Source: Pseudomonas parakoreensis
Lineage (GTDB): Bacteria; Pseudomonadota; Gammaproteobacteria; Pseudomonadales; Pseudomonadaceae
Direction of reading: 5' to 3'
DNA length: 64,000 nt
NCBI RefSeq assembly: GCF_021602155.1
Contig: NZ_BQHY01000003.1
Location: 310,001-374,000, forward strand
This document shows positions 36,434 to 44,684 of the stretch, piece by piece. Under the pieces are notes generated by a model. The model worked only from the letters and a program-made list of their open reading frames with translations, was not told where the DNA came from and ran no database searches. Every line of letters starts with the position of its first letter. The first letter of the stretch is position 1. The translations under genes were made by a program, and so were the position numbers.

Positions 36434-36838
36434 TTAAAACATGCTGGTCACTATAGCTGGATCTGCTGTCTTCCGGCTTCCTGCACCCAGGAGGATGTAA
36501 ACACTATTTTTGGTTTCAAAAAGACAATTACTCTTTTGATCGACCAAGAGCGTGCTCCTGACCCAATCACCTGGTGAAAAGCGACGTGCACTATCGGTAA
36601 CTACAGTGTGGGCATAGAGAAGGACTGGCTGAAAACCTTGCTCTGTAACCAACGCTTTCTTGTCATCTGAAATATCGAGATCGACGAGAATCCACTGCCT
36701 TACTGAGCAGTATGGTTTTCCTTGGCACAGCTCCTGAGCAAGCACGATGCCAGCAGCCTCGTCGTCACAGGCGCTATGTATTGCTTCGCCTTCTTTTGAT
36801 AGAAAATCACTGATCTTTTCAATGCTTATGTTTGCCAT
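36434..36838 (-). CDS. DUF6957-family protein, copy 1
   Basis: 134 aa. It shares with the gene at 49120-49515 a C-terminal core: CSVRQWILVDLDI / CLVRDWTLLELES, then QPVLLYAHTVVTDSARRF / EPVLIYARNVVLDSRERF, then GDWVRSTL / GDWVRSTF and VYILLGAGSRK / LYVLLGTGTRQ. This matches DUF6957, small proteins of unknown role common in Pseudomonas genomes. It lies downstream of the helicase cassette on the same strand with a 141-bp gap, so it is probably a separate transcript. Confidence 0.75.
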   Translation of the reverse strand: MANISIEKISDFLSKEGEAIHSACDDEAAGIVLAQELCQGKPYCSVRQWILVDLDISDDKKALVTEQGFQPVLLYAHTVVTDSARRFSPGDWVRSTLLVDQKSNCLFETKNSVYILLGAGSRKTADPAIVTSMF

Positions 36839-36979
36839 TTACGGCCTCCCCTGTAGCCACAATTACCGTTGCCTGCGATTTGATCCCCATGCTTACCTCC
36901 GATTATTTGCCTAGCCAATGACGCGGACGATCGCGCGCAATTCACACGCTGCCACAACTCTGGCTAAGGCCTCACAGCA

Positions 36980-38380
36980 TCAAAAACAAGCCAACAACTG
37001 CTGCCTATAATGCTGAGAAAAGTTCACCTGATAGCTTGGCTCAGCTGCAAAGCCCCCAAGAGAAATATTGTTCGTAGCTTCTGCCCCGTCAGCCAGCTCA
37101 AACCCTCCACCAATACCATCATCCAGGCCTTCAACGCTGCCAACAACTCCAATCAAACCGGGCTTTGAACCCGGGGTAAGGCCTGGCATCTGCACCTCGT
37201 TCAGCACCGCAAGGTCATCAGGCAGGTCATCCGCTATTCGCTCCGCAAAGCTCTGCAGCGTCGTTTCCGCCAGCATAAATAGCCAAGCCTGGTCATCGGA
37301 TTCACCTGTGCGCCGAAGTATCCGCCCCAGTACTTGCCGGTAATGCAGTTCGGTTCGGGTGCGACTGAGGTAGCAGCACACTTGCAGGCGTGGAATGTCG
37401 GTGCCTTCGCTGATCATTCCGACGGCGACAATCCAGCGGCAAGCACCCTGCCTGAACGCATTGATCACCTGTTGCGCATCAGGGGTTTTGTTGGTCACGA
37501 AGCGGCAACCCTCACCCCTAGCATCCAGGGCCTGGACAATTTGCTGGGCGTGCTCAATATCAGTGGCAACGACCAAGCCGGCTGCATCCGGCTTGATCTG
37601 GCGAAGATCATTGAGCTTGCTGCAGCCAAGATCGAGTAGCTGATAGATCACATCGTCATGGCGCAGCAATTCTTCGTAGGTGACAGGTGATTCCCCTAAG
37701 AGCTTGGGAATGCTGGGAAACAGCTTCACAGAGCTATCAGCGCCCAGTTCTTCCGTGAGTTTCACCTTCTGATTGTCGAGCAGGACAATGCGAGGGGATC
37801 GGCACACGCCGTCTGCAATGGCCTCTTCCAGGCCATAACGATAGTCGCAGATCAAGTGCCCCTCCGGCGAGGAGTAGCGAGCCAGGGCAATGGCCCGATC
37901 GTCCGAACGCCAGGGTGTGCCAGACAGGGCCAGCGTGAAGGCAGCGCGATCCTGTATCCGGTGCAGTATCTGCTGGCCCCAGGCGTTGCTGAGCAGCGGA
38001 TCATGGCCAGCGCAATGGTGGATCTCATCAAAGACCACCAGCACACGGTAGTTATCAAGAAGCTGCCAGAACCCCTCATCCCGGTATTCCATGGCTTGGT
38101 AGGTGAATGCCGCACCCACGGCACCTATCTGGCCGTCGAGACGCCTGCCAAGCACCGCAGCAAAGGTCGAACGGAAGCCCTCAACGACCTGGCAGGATGG
38201 CGCGAAGCACATCACTAGGTCGATCCTGTTTTGCTCAAGCAGCCGGCTGGCCAGTTCTGCAGCCATGCGCGTCTTGCCAGCCCCCGGTGTTGCCTGGCAG
38301 AAGAAATGCGGCGTGACATTAAAGTGCTCCAGTGCCCTGGTGATACATCTGCATTGCCAGTCCCGTAGCAATCGGGTCAT
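36980..38380 (-). CDS. SF2 DEAD/DEAH-type helicase of an XRE-controlled cassette
   Basis: 466 aa. Motif I CQATPGAGKTRMAAELA (about residues 27-43), motif II VVFDEIHHCAGH (DEIH, about 115), motif III LALSGTPWRSDD, then RecA2 motifs VVATDIEHAQQ, GMISEGTDIPRLQV and LHYRQVLGRILRRTG. It has no nuclease or methylase domain. The start overlaps the stop of the 196-aa gene (ATGA at 38377-38380), so the two form an operon. The arrangement helicase + wHTH protein + divergent XRE regulator resembles control of toxic restriction functions. The C-terminal 60 residues are low-complexity Gly/Asp-rich. Role inferred as DNA- or RNA-targeting defence. Confidence 0.75.
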   Translation of the reverse strand: MTRLLRDWQCRCITRALEHFNVTPHFFCQATPGAGKTRMAAELASRLLEQNRIDLVMCFAPSCQVVEGFRSTFAAVLGRRLDGQIGAVGAAFTYQAMEYRDEGFWQLLDNYRVLVVFDEIHHCAGHDPLLSNAWGQQILHRIQDRAAFTLALSGTPWRSDDRAIALARYSSPEGHLICDYRYGLEEAIADGVCRSPRIVLLDNQKVKLTEELGADSSVKLFPSIPKLLGESPVTYEELLRHDDVIYQLLDLGCSKLNDLRQIKPDAAGLVVATDIEHAQQIVQALDARGEGCRFVTNKTPDAQQVINAFRQGACRWIVAVGMISEGTDIPRLQVCCYLSRTRTELHYRQVLGRILRRTGESDDQAWLFMLAETTLQSFAERIADDLPDDLAVLNEVQMPGLTPGSKPGLIGVVGSVEGLDDGIGGGFELADGAEATNNISLGGFAAEPSYQVNFSQHYRQQLLACF

Positions 38381-38967
38381 AAGGGGGCAGCAAGCGTCTT
38401 GAGGGTCTTTTCGATGGCACGAAGATGCCCGAGCAGGCGAGAACTGCGATCTCTGGCCTCCAGGTACTCGCCTTCAACCTTGTCCCGCAAATGGGGCATA
38501 TCCTCCAGAAGCAGCTTGAATCGCTCCGCCTCGCCCATTGAAGACAGGAAATCCAAGCGAATTTCTTTGTGAAGCGCTTCCAAGTGCTGATCCGTATGGT
38601 CTGAAGAGTTAAGCGGTAAAGCCTCATTTTCTGGCACTGCAAGTATCTGCTCGGGCTCACAGGCAGTCTTGAGGCTGTTCTCAAACCCGTTGTCGATCAG
38701 CTCCAGTTGCAAATGCGCCGGAATCGGCTGCAGGTGGTAGATCTGCCCTCGAACACGGAGATCTTTATCGAGTACGACCCACCCCATGCGCAGTAATCGA
38801 CGGATCTGCTCATACACATAGCGGCGTACATCGGCGATACGGAAATTCATGCCGTCCAGGCGATTGGCATAGGCATCGCGTAGTTCACGGGTCGTGAACG
38901 TTGTGCGCCCTTCCTCCTGAAGCAGCTCATACAGACGCCTATCGAAGATAAACGAGGCCGATTTCAT
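38377..38967 (-). CDS. Winged-helix/coiled-coil protein, partner of the helicase
   Basis: ATG 38967 gives MKSASFIFDRRLYELLQEEG (196 aa). Upstream codons to 39162 overlap the divergent regulator and are excluded. Residues about 1-85 look like a winged helix (TFTTRELRDAYANRLDGM; IADVRRYVYEQIRRLLRMGW; LDKDLRVRGQIYHLQP). Residues about 110-196 are helical and charged, likely coiled coil (YLEARDRSSRLLGHLRAIEK). No family recognised. It shares a transcript with the helicase and is probably its DNA-targeting or regulatory partner. Confidence 0.6.
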   Translation of the reverse strand: MKSASFIFDRRLYELLQEEGRTTFTTRELRDAYANRLDGMNFRIADVRRYVYEQIRRLLRMGWVVLDKDLRVRGQIYHLQPIPAHLQLELIDNGFENSLKTACEPEQILAVPENEALPLNSSDHTDQHLEALHKEIRLDFLSSMGEAERFKLLLEDMPHLRDKVEGEYLEARDRSSRLLGHLRAIEKTLKTLAAPL

Positions 38968-38999
38968 TGAGGCACCAGAAGAGTTAATGCGAAAGAAAT

Positions 39000-39015
39000 A
39001 CGGATTATAATCCGT
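39000..39015. promoter_or_regulatory. Palindromic operator between divergent genes
   Basis: ACGGATTATAATCCGT is a perfect 16-bp palindrome with a TATAAT-like core in the 103-bp gap between the XRE gene (39071) and the 196-aa gene (38967). It is the natural candidate for autoregulatory binding by the XRE protein, overlapping a -10 box. Confidence 0.65.
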
Positions 39016-39070
39016 GGCTCGTGTGTCCGCAAACGCACGATAGTGCCGCCTCAGTGGAATTGAGACGGTC

Positions 39071-39292
39071 ATGGATAAGTTGGCGAAAGCGTTAGGGGAA
39101 CGCATCCGAATGCAGAGGAAAGCCTGTCGGATTTCCCAGGATGCACTGGCGCTGGCGTGCAATATCGACCGCAGCTATGTGGGGCGGATCGAGCGTGGCG
39201 AAGTAAACATCACCGTCGAGAAGCTATACCGCATCGCAGGGGAGCTCGCCTGCGACCCTTCAAGCCTTCTGCCTCAGCTGTCAGAAATCTAA
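39071..39292 (+). CDS. XRE-family controller protein
   Basis: 73 aa, a single HTH_3 domain: LGERIRMQRKACRISQDALA, then CNIDRSYVGRIERGEVNITV with the recognition helix, and LYRIAGELACDPSSLLP. Size and sequence match restriction-modification controller (C) proteins, which delay expression of a toxic effector. It is divergent from the wHTH-helicase operon with a perfect palindrome between them. It probably represses its own gene and gates the operon. No methyltransferase accompanies it, so a C-protein without its usual R-M partners. Confidence 0.8.
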   Translation: MDKLAKALGERIRMQRKACRISQDALALACNIDRSYVGRIERGEVNITVEKLYRIAGELACDPSSLLPQLSEI

Positions 39293-39529
39293 CCCGACTG
39301 AGCAATACCGGCCTCAAGAAGGTCTGACCCTAGCGCCGTTTTTCACATTTCCCCAAGCCTCTCGCCGCCATCAGCATCCTAAAAACTGCTAACACAAACG
39401 CCCGACTTTTGGTCTCGTTATCCAATTCAGGTAGACCTAGCGGCTCAACAAACTCACCTTGGTTAGGTCTCGTCAGTGAGTTGCGATATGTGGCCCCTGT
39501 ATTAGTCGCTTCAATGTCCGCTTCTGGCC

Positions 39530-39575
39530 CAGGCTGTGTAAAAACGTGCACTGAGATCGACGCGACCAAAAAGCG
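39530..39575. repeat. MITE-like element, truncated copy D
   Basis: One end only (GGCTGTGTAAAAACG), preceded by the repeat-family tail GTCCGCTTCTGGCCCA. Similarity to the other copies stops within about 45 bp, shortly before the G tract. Confidence 0.5.
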
Positions 39576-39809
39576 ACCTCCTGTAGTCGCGGGGGGGGGG
39601 GCACAACCTGCAATGACTATCGATGAGAAGTGGGGGCAGGTGGGGTCAGTTGCTTCTGCGATTTGGCTTGTTGAGAATCCACCAGGCAATGGGGCTAGTT
39701 GTGAAGGAGCCCCTCTCAGTTATTTCCCGTTTTTTCAACAATTGCCCGATGTCGCAACGGGTATGCTAATTTTTATCTCCCCTCGGACTAGCTAACAGAG
39801 GCTTTTATT

Positions 39810-39845
39810 CCTGGTCACCTCATAAGCTCGTATGAGGTGACCAGG
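39810..39845. repeat. Long perfect hairpin
   Basis: Arms CCTGGTCACCTCATA and TATGAGGTGACCAGG (15 bp each) around the 6-nt AGCTCG. No T-run follows, so it is not a standard terminator. Arm length and spacer resemble a tyrosine-recombinase core site. Confidence 0.7.
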
Positions 39846-39956
39846 AGCGAAACAGCCGGGGGCGCTGCTTTGCCGGCTGAATCGATGCTGAGCGTACCTA
39901 GCCAGATTCTAAGTTAGACAGGATTATGTCGACACTGTTGACATGCTCACCTAACC

Positions 39957-40021
39957 GGTAGCTCGTCGAGAAACAGCACGCCGTGGTGGGCGAGGGTGAT
40001 TTCGCCGGGTTGTGGTTTCGA
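39957..40021 (-). pseudogene. comM: comM fragment, about 65 bp, at the transposon end
   Basis: On the minus strand it reads SKPQPGEITLAHHG then VLFLDELP, the Walker-B segment of the ComM/YifB Mg-chelatase-like ATPase (family pattern GEI.LAH.GVLFLDELPEF). The match begins right where the Tn7-like end starts and stops after DELP, where comM should continue EF. ComM is the known insertion site of AbaR/Tn6022-type elements, and this is the same spot. Only this target segment is left; the rest of comM is absent on both sides. Confidence 0.85.
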
Positions 40022-40026
40022 GTTGC

Positions 40027-40160
40027 TGTGACATTTGGGAATAGATGCAACGCACCTACGCTGTGCTCCGCATTCTGTCGTATGATTCGCCCAAATATTA
40101 CGCAACTCAAACATGCTAATAGGTGCAACTGGCCGCATTATGGATAGCAATAGCTGCAAC
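40027..40160 (+). repeat. tnsA-proximal end of the Tn7-like transposon with TnsB-site repeats
   Basis: The comM match ends at about 40021 and the next TGT is at 40027 (TGTGACATTTGGG). Direct repeats AATAGATGCAAC (40040), AATAGGTGCAAC (40118) and AATAGCTGCAAC (40149) follow, plus a degenerate one near 40094. Spaced direct repeats at a TGT end are the mark of TnsB-binding sites. The exact first base could shift by a few nucleotides; 5-bp flank GTTGC is the candidate target duplication on this side. Confidence 0.7.
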
Positions 40161-40808
40161 CAGCCTCGGTTCTCAGTTGCGAGGCGCATAAAATCTACGA
40201 CGCGTAGCCTTTCCGGAGTGTTTGCTTTTCGCGGACAAGGCGTTGCCTTCGAGTCCATGTTGGAGCGTGACTTCCTCAGTCGGATGGATTTCAGGAAGGA
40301 TGTTCTGACTGTGGTCTCGCAGCCGGTTCAACTGGATTTCGTTGCTCGCAGCGGCCGATCCTATACTTATACCCCGGATTATCTGGTTCATTTCCATTCT
40401 CACACCCATCTGCGCCCCATGCTCGTGGAGGTCAAACCGGCAGAGAACTGGCGTGAGAACTGGCGCGACCTGCTACCAAAATGGAAGGCAGCGTTGCGTT
40501 ATGCGAAGGAGCGAGGTTGGCGCTTCCATATCTATGACGAATCGCGGATCAGAGGCCAATCACTGAAGAACATCCAGTACTTAGAACGATTCAAGAACGC
40601 GGATTACGCGGATCAGGATCTGGACGCCATCATTCGCACGGTCGCTTTCAAGGGCATTGCATCAATCAGCTATCTCGTGGCGCTGCACTTTCAAGGCGCT
40701 GAAGCTCTGGGCAAATCGCATATCTTTCATCTCATCGCGACCCGTCAGTTGGATTGCGATATTTCCGGGCCTCTGAGCGATTCGTTAGAAGTCATGGTGG
40801 CCGAATGA
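40140..40808 (+). CDS. tnsA: TnsA-like endonuclease of Tn7-like transposon (AbaR TniC-type)
   Basis: I choose ATG 40140, since homology of the family should include RRIKSTTRSLSGVFAFRGQG; ATG 40113 is also in frame. The 222-aa protein has the TnsA catalytic core: an Glu-bearing helix SMLERDFLSRMDF, D80 in YTPDYLVHF and E97-V-K99 in MLVEVKPAENW, the PD-(D/E)XK triad that cuts the 5' ends of the transposon. A winged-helix C-terminal half follows. The third TnsB-site repeat lies inside its first codons. The stop overlaps the tnsB start (ATGA, 40805-40808). Confident. Confidence 0.88.
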   Translation: MDSNSCNQPRFSVARRIKSTTRSLSGVFAFRGQGVAFESMLERDFLSRMDFRKDVLTVVSQPVQLDFVARSGRSYTYTPDYLVHFHSHTHLRPMLVEVKPAENWRENWRDLLPKWKAALRYAKERGWRFHIYDESRIRGQSLKNIQYLERFKNADYADQDLDAIIRTVAFKGIASISYLVALHFQGAEALGKSHIFHLIATRQLDCDISGPLSDSLEVMVAE

Positions 40809-42724
40809 ATGACTTCGTTAGTGAACAGCCTAAGAGAGGCAAGATTGACCGGTCTTTCGTAAATATCGCGCCCGGCCAGGTTGCTTGCTATCAGAAAGAG
40901 ACCTTCCGGATTACCCAGATATTAGATTTCCAATCCGTGCTGGCGATCAATGTCGAAACCGGGCAACCGAAGGTGCTTCAAATCGGCGAGCTCAAGCCGT
41001 TTCTTGGAGACAAGGTAAGAGGGCCCTACGCAGATTACGATTTAGAGGATATCGGTGCTGAGGAATGGGCCATCGCGCAGAAACGCTACGCGGTCATCGC
41101 CCCACTCCTGAGCATTGGAGGTCAGTCACGTAGCGTGGTCGAGCAACGTGCGAAAGACGCCGGTGTTGATGCGGTTACGGTTTACAGATGGCTGCGCCGT
41201 TACAAAGAGCAAGGCGAAGTTACCGCACTGATCCCACTTAAGCGTGGGTGGGGCAAAGGTCGTTCCAGGATCTCTGAGGGCGTCGAGAAGGTTATTGCCG
41301 AGACCATCGACGATTTTTACCTGACCGAGCAACGCCCGGATGTTGCCTCAACGGTTTATGAGGTCCGAAAGCGTTGCAAGGCTTTGAAGCTGTCTCCTCC
41401 AACCGTGTCGACGGTGCAGGCGCGCATCAAGAACATTCCTGATCGGACGCGTTTGCGAAGACGCGGCGATAAAGAACTCGCGGGCAACAAATATGACCCG
41501 CGCCCAGGCGGACTTAACACTGAGTACCCGCTCCAGATCGTGCAGATCGACCACACGCCGGCGGATATGATCATTGTCGACGACGTTCACCGGCGTCCCA
41601 TCGGTCGTCCTTGGCTGACGCTGGCAATCTGCGTGTATTCGCGAATGGTGACCGGCTACTACCTGTCGATGGATGCCCCCTCTGCGGTCTCGGTGGCAAT
41701 GTGCGTTGTCCATTCAATCCTACCTAAGGAAAAGTGGCTGGCACTTCATGGGGTGGATGCTGAATGGCCGGTGTGGGGGAAAATGGGCACGCTGCACAGT
41801 GACAACGGTGCTGATTTCAAGACCAATAGCCTTGTGCAGTCCTGTGTGAACCACAATATCCGTCGTGACTTCAGGCCGAAGAAAAACCCGCAATGGGGTG
41901 GACACATTGAGCGCTGGATGGGCACATTCGCCGGCATCAACAAAAAAGATCGGGGCGCAACTTTTAGCAATCCTGCCGAGCGTCGTGAATATGACTCTGA
42001 GAAGCAGTCGATCTACACGTTTGCAGAATACGAGCAGCGGTTGGTCAGAAACCTCATCAAGTACAACAATAAATTCCATGAAGAGATCGACATGGCGCCG
42101 ATCAAGAAATGGAATCTGGCATTTTTCGGAGATAAAGAGCACGACCCGATTGTGCCCCTACCGCCCAGGGTCGCGGATCCGTGGGGTTTCCAACTCGACT
42201 TCTTGCCTGCGACGCTGAGAACCATTCACCCCTATGGCGTGGAAATGGACGCGATGTATTTCGCTGAAGCACTGCGGCCGTGGATAGGTGCAACCGATCC
42301 TAAAACAGGCAAGGCTCGAAAATTCCTTTTTCGGCGCGACCCTCGTGACATCAATCGAATCTGGTTCTACGACCCGGCGTTAAAAGAGCACTTTGAGGTA
42401 CCGATCATTCGTGGCAGATACGCCGGCGTAACGGTGGGCGAGTACGTCAACGCCAAGAAAAAAGCGAGGAAGGCCGGCCGCGACGCGGTCAACCACGACG
42501 TTATCGAGCGGATGTTGGACGAAAACAAGCAGCAGGAAACTGAGGCTGCCATGCGCACCAAGCAGGCTCGCAAAAGTGTTCAGAAGCGGACGAACAACAC
42601 CAAACAAACTACGCCGGCTCGGCCCACGCCGCACGTCGAGCCCAAGTTGCCACCTATTGGGTTACCTGAATCGCCGCAACTGTTGTCGGTGGATGAAGTG
42701 GACACTTTTGGAGAAGTCTGGTGA
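40805..42724 (+). CDS. tnsB: TnsB-like DDE transposase (AbaR TniA-type)
   Basis: 639 aa from ATG 40805. An N-terminal helical DNA-binding region contains an HTH (SVVEQRAKDAGVDAVTVYRW, about residues 115-135) that should read the AATAGNTGCAAC repeats. The RNase H-fold catalytic core has D249 (QIVQIDHTPAD), D333 (TLHSDNGADF) and E369 (GGHIERWMG); the D333-E369 spacing of 35 residues is right. A Mu-type C-terminal domain and a basic tail for TnsC contact follow. The stop overlaps the tnsC start at 42721. It joins the 3' ends, with TnsA cutting the 5' ends, giving cut-and-paste movement. Complete, no frameshift. Confidence 0.93.
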   Translation: MNDFVSEQPKRGKIDRSFVNIAPGQVACYQKETFRITQILDFQSVLAINVETGQPKVLQIGELKPFLGDKVRGPYADYDLEDIGAEEWAIAQKRYAVIAPLLSIGGQSRSVVEQRAKDAGVDAVTVYRWLRRYKEQGEVTALIPLKRGWGKGRSRISEGVEKVIAETIDDFYLTEQRPDVASTVYEVRKRCKALKLSPPTVSTVQARIKNIPDRTRLRRRGDKELAGNKYDPRPGGLNTEYPLQIVQIDHTPADMIIVDDVHRRPIGRPWLTLAICVYSRMVTGYYLSMDAPSAVSVAMCVVHSILPKEKWLALHGVDAEWPVWGKMGTLHSDNGADFKTNSLVQSCVNHNIRRDFRPKKNPQWGGHIERWMGTFAGINKKDRGATFSNPAERREYDSEKQSIYTFAEYEQRLVRNLIKYNNKFHEEIDMAPIKKWNLAFFGDKEHDPIVPLPPRVADPWGFQLDFLPATLRTIHPYGVEMDAMYFAEALRPWIGATDPKTGKARKFLFRRDPRDINRIWFYDPALKEHFEVPIIRGRYAGVTVGEYVNAKKKARKAGRDAVNHDVIERMLDENKQQETEAAMRTKQARKSVQKRTNNTKQTTPARPTPHVEPKLPPIGLPESPQLLSVDEVDTFGEVW

Positions 42725-43614
42725 CTAATTACGCCCATATCACACCGCAGTTCAGAGACGTGATGGAAAAGTCCGATCTTGATCGGCTCGCATTCCTGGA
42801 TGAGCCGCGCTGGGTTGATTACCAGGCGGCTAACAACCTGATGGACATCCTCAATGGCTTGCTACGCAAACCCGAGCGTCCTCGCATGCCAAACCTCATG
42901 CTTGTCGGTGAGTCCAATACAGGCAAAACCACGGTGGTCACCCGGTTCAAGGAGCTATCAGGGCAGCCGTACGTCAGCGACGATGCGGTCAGCGTGCGGC
43001 CGGTAATTTGCGCTGAAGTTCACAAGCCTGATGAGCGAGAGCTGTATAACGCCATTCTTCGAGAGTTCTGGGCACCCCACAACCCCGTCGCGCCGCTGGA
43101 AAAGCTTCGACATCAGGCCATTCATCTCTTGCGTGATGCGCGTACTCGCATGCTCATTCTTGACGAAGTGCATACGATCAACAACGGATCGGCTGCCAAG
43201 CGCATGGATGTCATGAACGAATTGAAGATGCTGTCGAACATCCTTCACATTCCTTTGGTGTTGGTCGGCACCCGGACGGCACTTCAGCTACTGGTCCTGG
43301 ATTCACAGTATTCAAGCCGGTTTGAGGTTGTCTCGCTGCCCAACTGGTCGGTCAATGCCGAGTTTCAGCGTTTCCTGAAAAGCTTCGAATCAGTGCTCCC
43401 TCTCAAATTCGCTTCAAAACTGTACTCGCCGGAGCTCACCCCGCTCATTCACGCGATCTCCAATGGCAACACGGGCAACATCGAATACCTTTTACGTGAG
43501 TGTGCAAGGGAGGCGATTCGAAACGGTTCGGAAGTGATTGACCGTCGACTGCTGGAGAAAAACCAATGGATGCGTCCTACCAGTGCAGATGGGGTGCGGG
43601 AGCGCGTCCTTTAA
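42721..43614 (+). CDS. tnsC: TnsC-like AAA+ ATPase (AbaR TniB-type)
   Basis: 297 aa from GTG 42721. Walker A GESNTGKT at residues 63-70, Walker B MLILDEVHTINNG (about 140-152), sensor VLVGTRTALQ and an Arg-finger region (YSSRFEVVSLPNW). This is the shorter TniB-like type of TnsC. It polymerises on DNA and relays target choice from the TniQ protein to TnsA/TnsB. It overlaps tniQ by 49 bp. Complete. Confidence 0.9.
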   Translation: MTNYAHITPQFRDVMEKSDLDRLAFLDEPRWVDYQAANNLMDILNGLLRKPERPRMPNLMLVGESNTGKTTVVTRFKELSGQPYVSDDAVSVRPVICAEVHKPDERELYNAILREFWAPHNPVAPLEKLRHQAIHLLRDARTRMLILDEVHTINNGSAAKRMDVMNELKMLSNILHIPLVLVGTRTALQLLVLDSQYSSRFEVVSLPNWSVNAEFQRFLKSFESVLPLKFASKLYSPELTPLIHAISNGNTGNIEYLLRECAREAIRNGSEVIDRRLLEKNQWMRPTSADGVRERVL

Positions 43615-44684
43615 ATCCGGTCTGGCCGATGGTGCCAGCTCTTCTGCAGGACGAAGTTATCTCCTCCTGGCTAATGCGATGTGCTTTGGCCCAAGGTTGC
43701 GATGCCACAACGCTAACAGGCGAGGTCTGGCCTAGGCTGAGGTACTGGTGCAACGATCCGGACAGAGAGTTATCCATTGAACAGTCGCAGCACCTGACCC
43801 GCCTTTCTGGCATTCCCACAGCAGCGCTTCAAGCGGCCACTTTACAGCCGCTGTATCAGTTGATGACGGGAACTGCGGAATTCCCAAGAGGGATAGCGCC
43901 CTGGTTTCTCTGTCTGGGGTGCCGGAATCGACGTCGCAGCGGCGGCCTTCAGTACTGCCCAAAATGCTTCAAGGAAAGACTTCCTCATTACCTGATACAG
44001 GATCGGCTGGCGTGGCACAGCGCATGTCCATTGCACCAGGTGATTCTGCTGGACCGCTGTGAATGCTGCCATGCGCCATTATGCCCTCATCTGCTTGCAC
44101 CACCTGAGCAGACGCTAGGTCGGTGCCATCGCTGCGGATATGAGCTGGGCTTCGCGTCAACTGACAGGGCACCGATCCAGGCTCTGAGTTTCCAGCTTGC
44201 GGCTGATGAGCTGTTTTCCAAACCTACCCTGCGGTATGGCGAGAACCATCTGCTTCTGACTGAATGGTTTGCTCTGTCGCGATGGATGATTGGTATATTG
44301 CGCACCGCCGCGCGCGCACCCAGCCCCTGCACGGAGATGTTTTTCCGTGAGCTTGGTGTGAACCTGGCCGAACTCAGGCCTCCTCCAACGGGCTTGCCAT
44401 TCGAGTATTTGTCACCCGTGGACCGCGCAGGCGTCTTGGCACACGTCTGGAGCATGCTAGAGGTCGGTCCCGAGCGCTTGGTGGCCGTGGCCGAGCGGGA
44501 GCACGTGCGCCCATCGCTGTTGCTGCCGCGCTCGGGAGAGTTATCGGCCTCACTTGCTAGACTTGGCGCAGTGCTGAAAAGCAGTCGACGCCGTAACTAC
44601 AACCTCGCCCCAGTCCGAACCCCGCGCTCTGTGAAAAGCGTATTGATGAGATGGCAACGATTGCTCAGGAAGTTTCAACGATGA
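43566..44684 (+). CDS. tniQ: TniQ-family target-selection protein (AbaR TniD-type)
   Basis: 372 aa. ATG 43566 is preceded by GGAG and overlaps tnsC; ATG 43629 is an alternative. N-terminal TniQ domain (ALLQDEVISSWLMRCALAQG, about residues 25-44). Zinc-ribbon modules CLGCRNRRRSGGLQYCPKC (about 118-136) and a second one CECCHAPLCPH...CHRCG follow. TniQ/TnsD proteins recognise the attachment site. The comM segment next to the transposon end is consistent with a comM-specific TniQ. The stop overlaps the next gene. Confidence 0.88.
   Translation: MDASYQCRWGAGARPLNPVWPMVPALLQDEVISSWLMRCALAQGCDATTLTGEVWPRLRYWCNDPDRELSIEQSQHLTRLSGIPTAALQAATLQPLYQLMTGTAEFPRGIAPWFLCLGCRNRRRSGGLQYCPKCFKERLPHYLIQDRLAWHSACPLHQVILLDRCECCHAPLCPHLLAPPEQTLGRCHRCGYELGFASTDRAPIQALSFQLAADELFSKPTLRYGENHLLLTEWFALSRWMIGILRTAARAPSPCTEMFFRELGVNLAELRPPPTGLPFEYLSPVDRAGVLAHVWSMLEVGPERLVAVAEREHVRPSLLLPRSGELSASLARLGAVLKSSRRRNYNLAPVRTPRSVKSVLMRWQRLLRKFQR

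Larger units (their letters stand above)
39293..40026. other. Mosaic junction region before the Tn7-like element
   Basis: No full gene. It contains a truncated MITE end (39530), an 11-base G tract (39591-39601), an ORF fragment (MTIDEKWGQVGSVASAIWLV..., 39613-39795), a long hairpin (39810-39845) and a comM fragment ending at the transposon. These are annotated separately where clear. Confidence 0.6.

Noticed and set aside
39409-39795. 128-aa frame across the G tract
   Set aside because: Its first half runs through the truncated MITE and G tract; no family pattern, probably a fragment.
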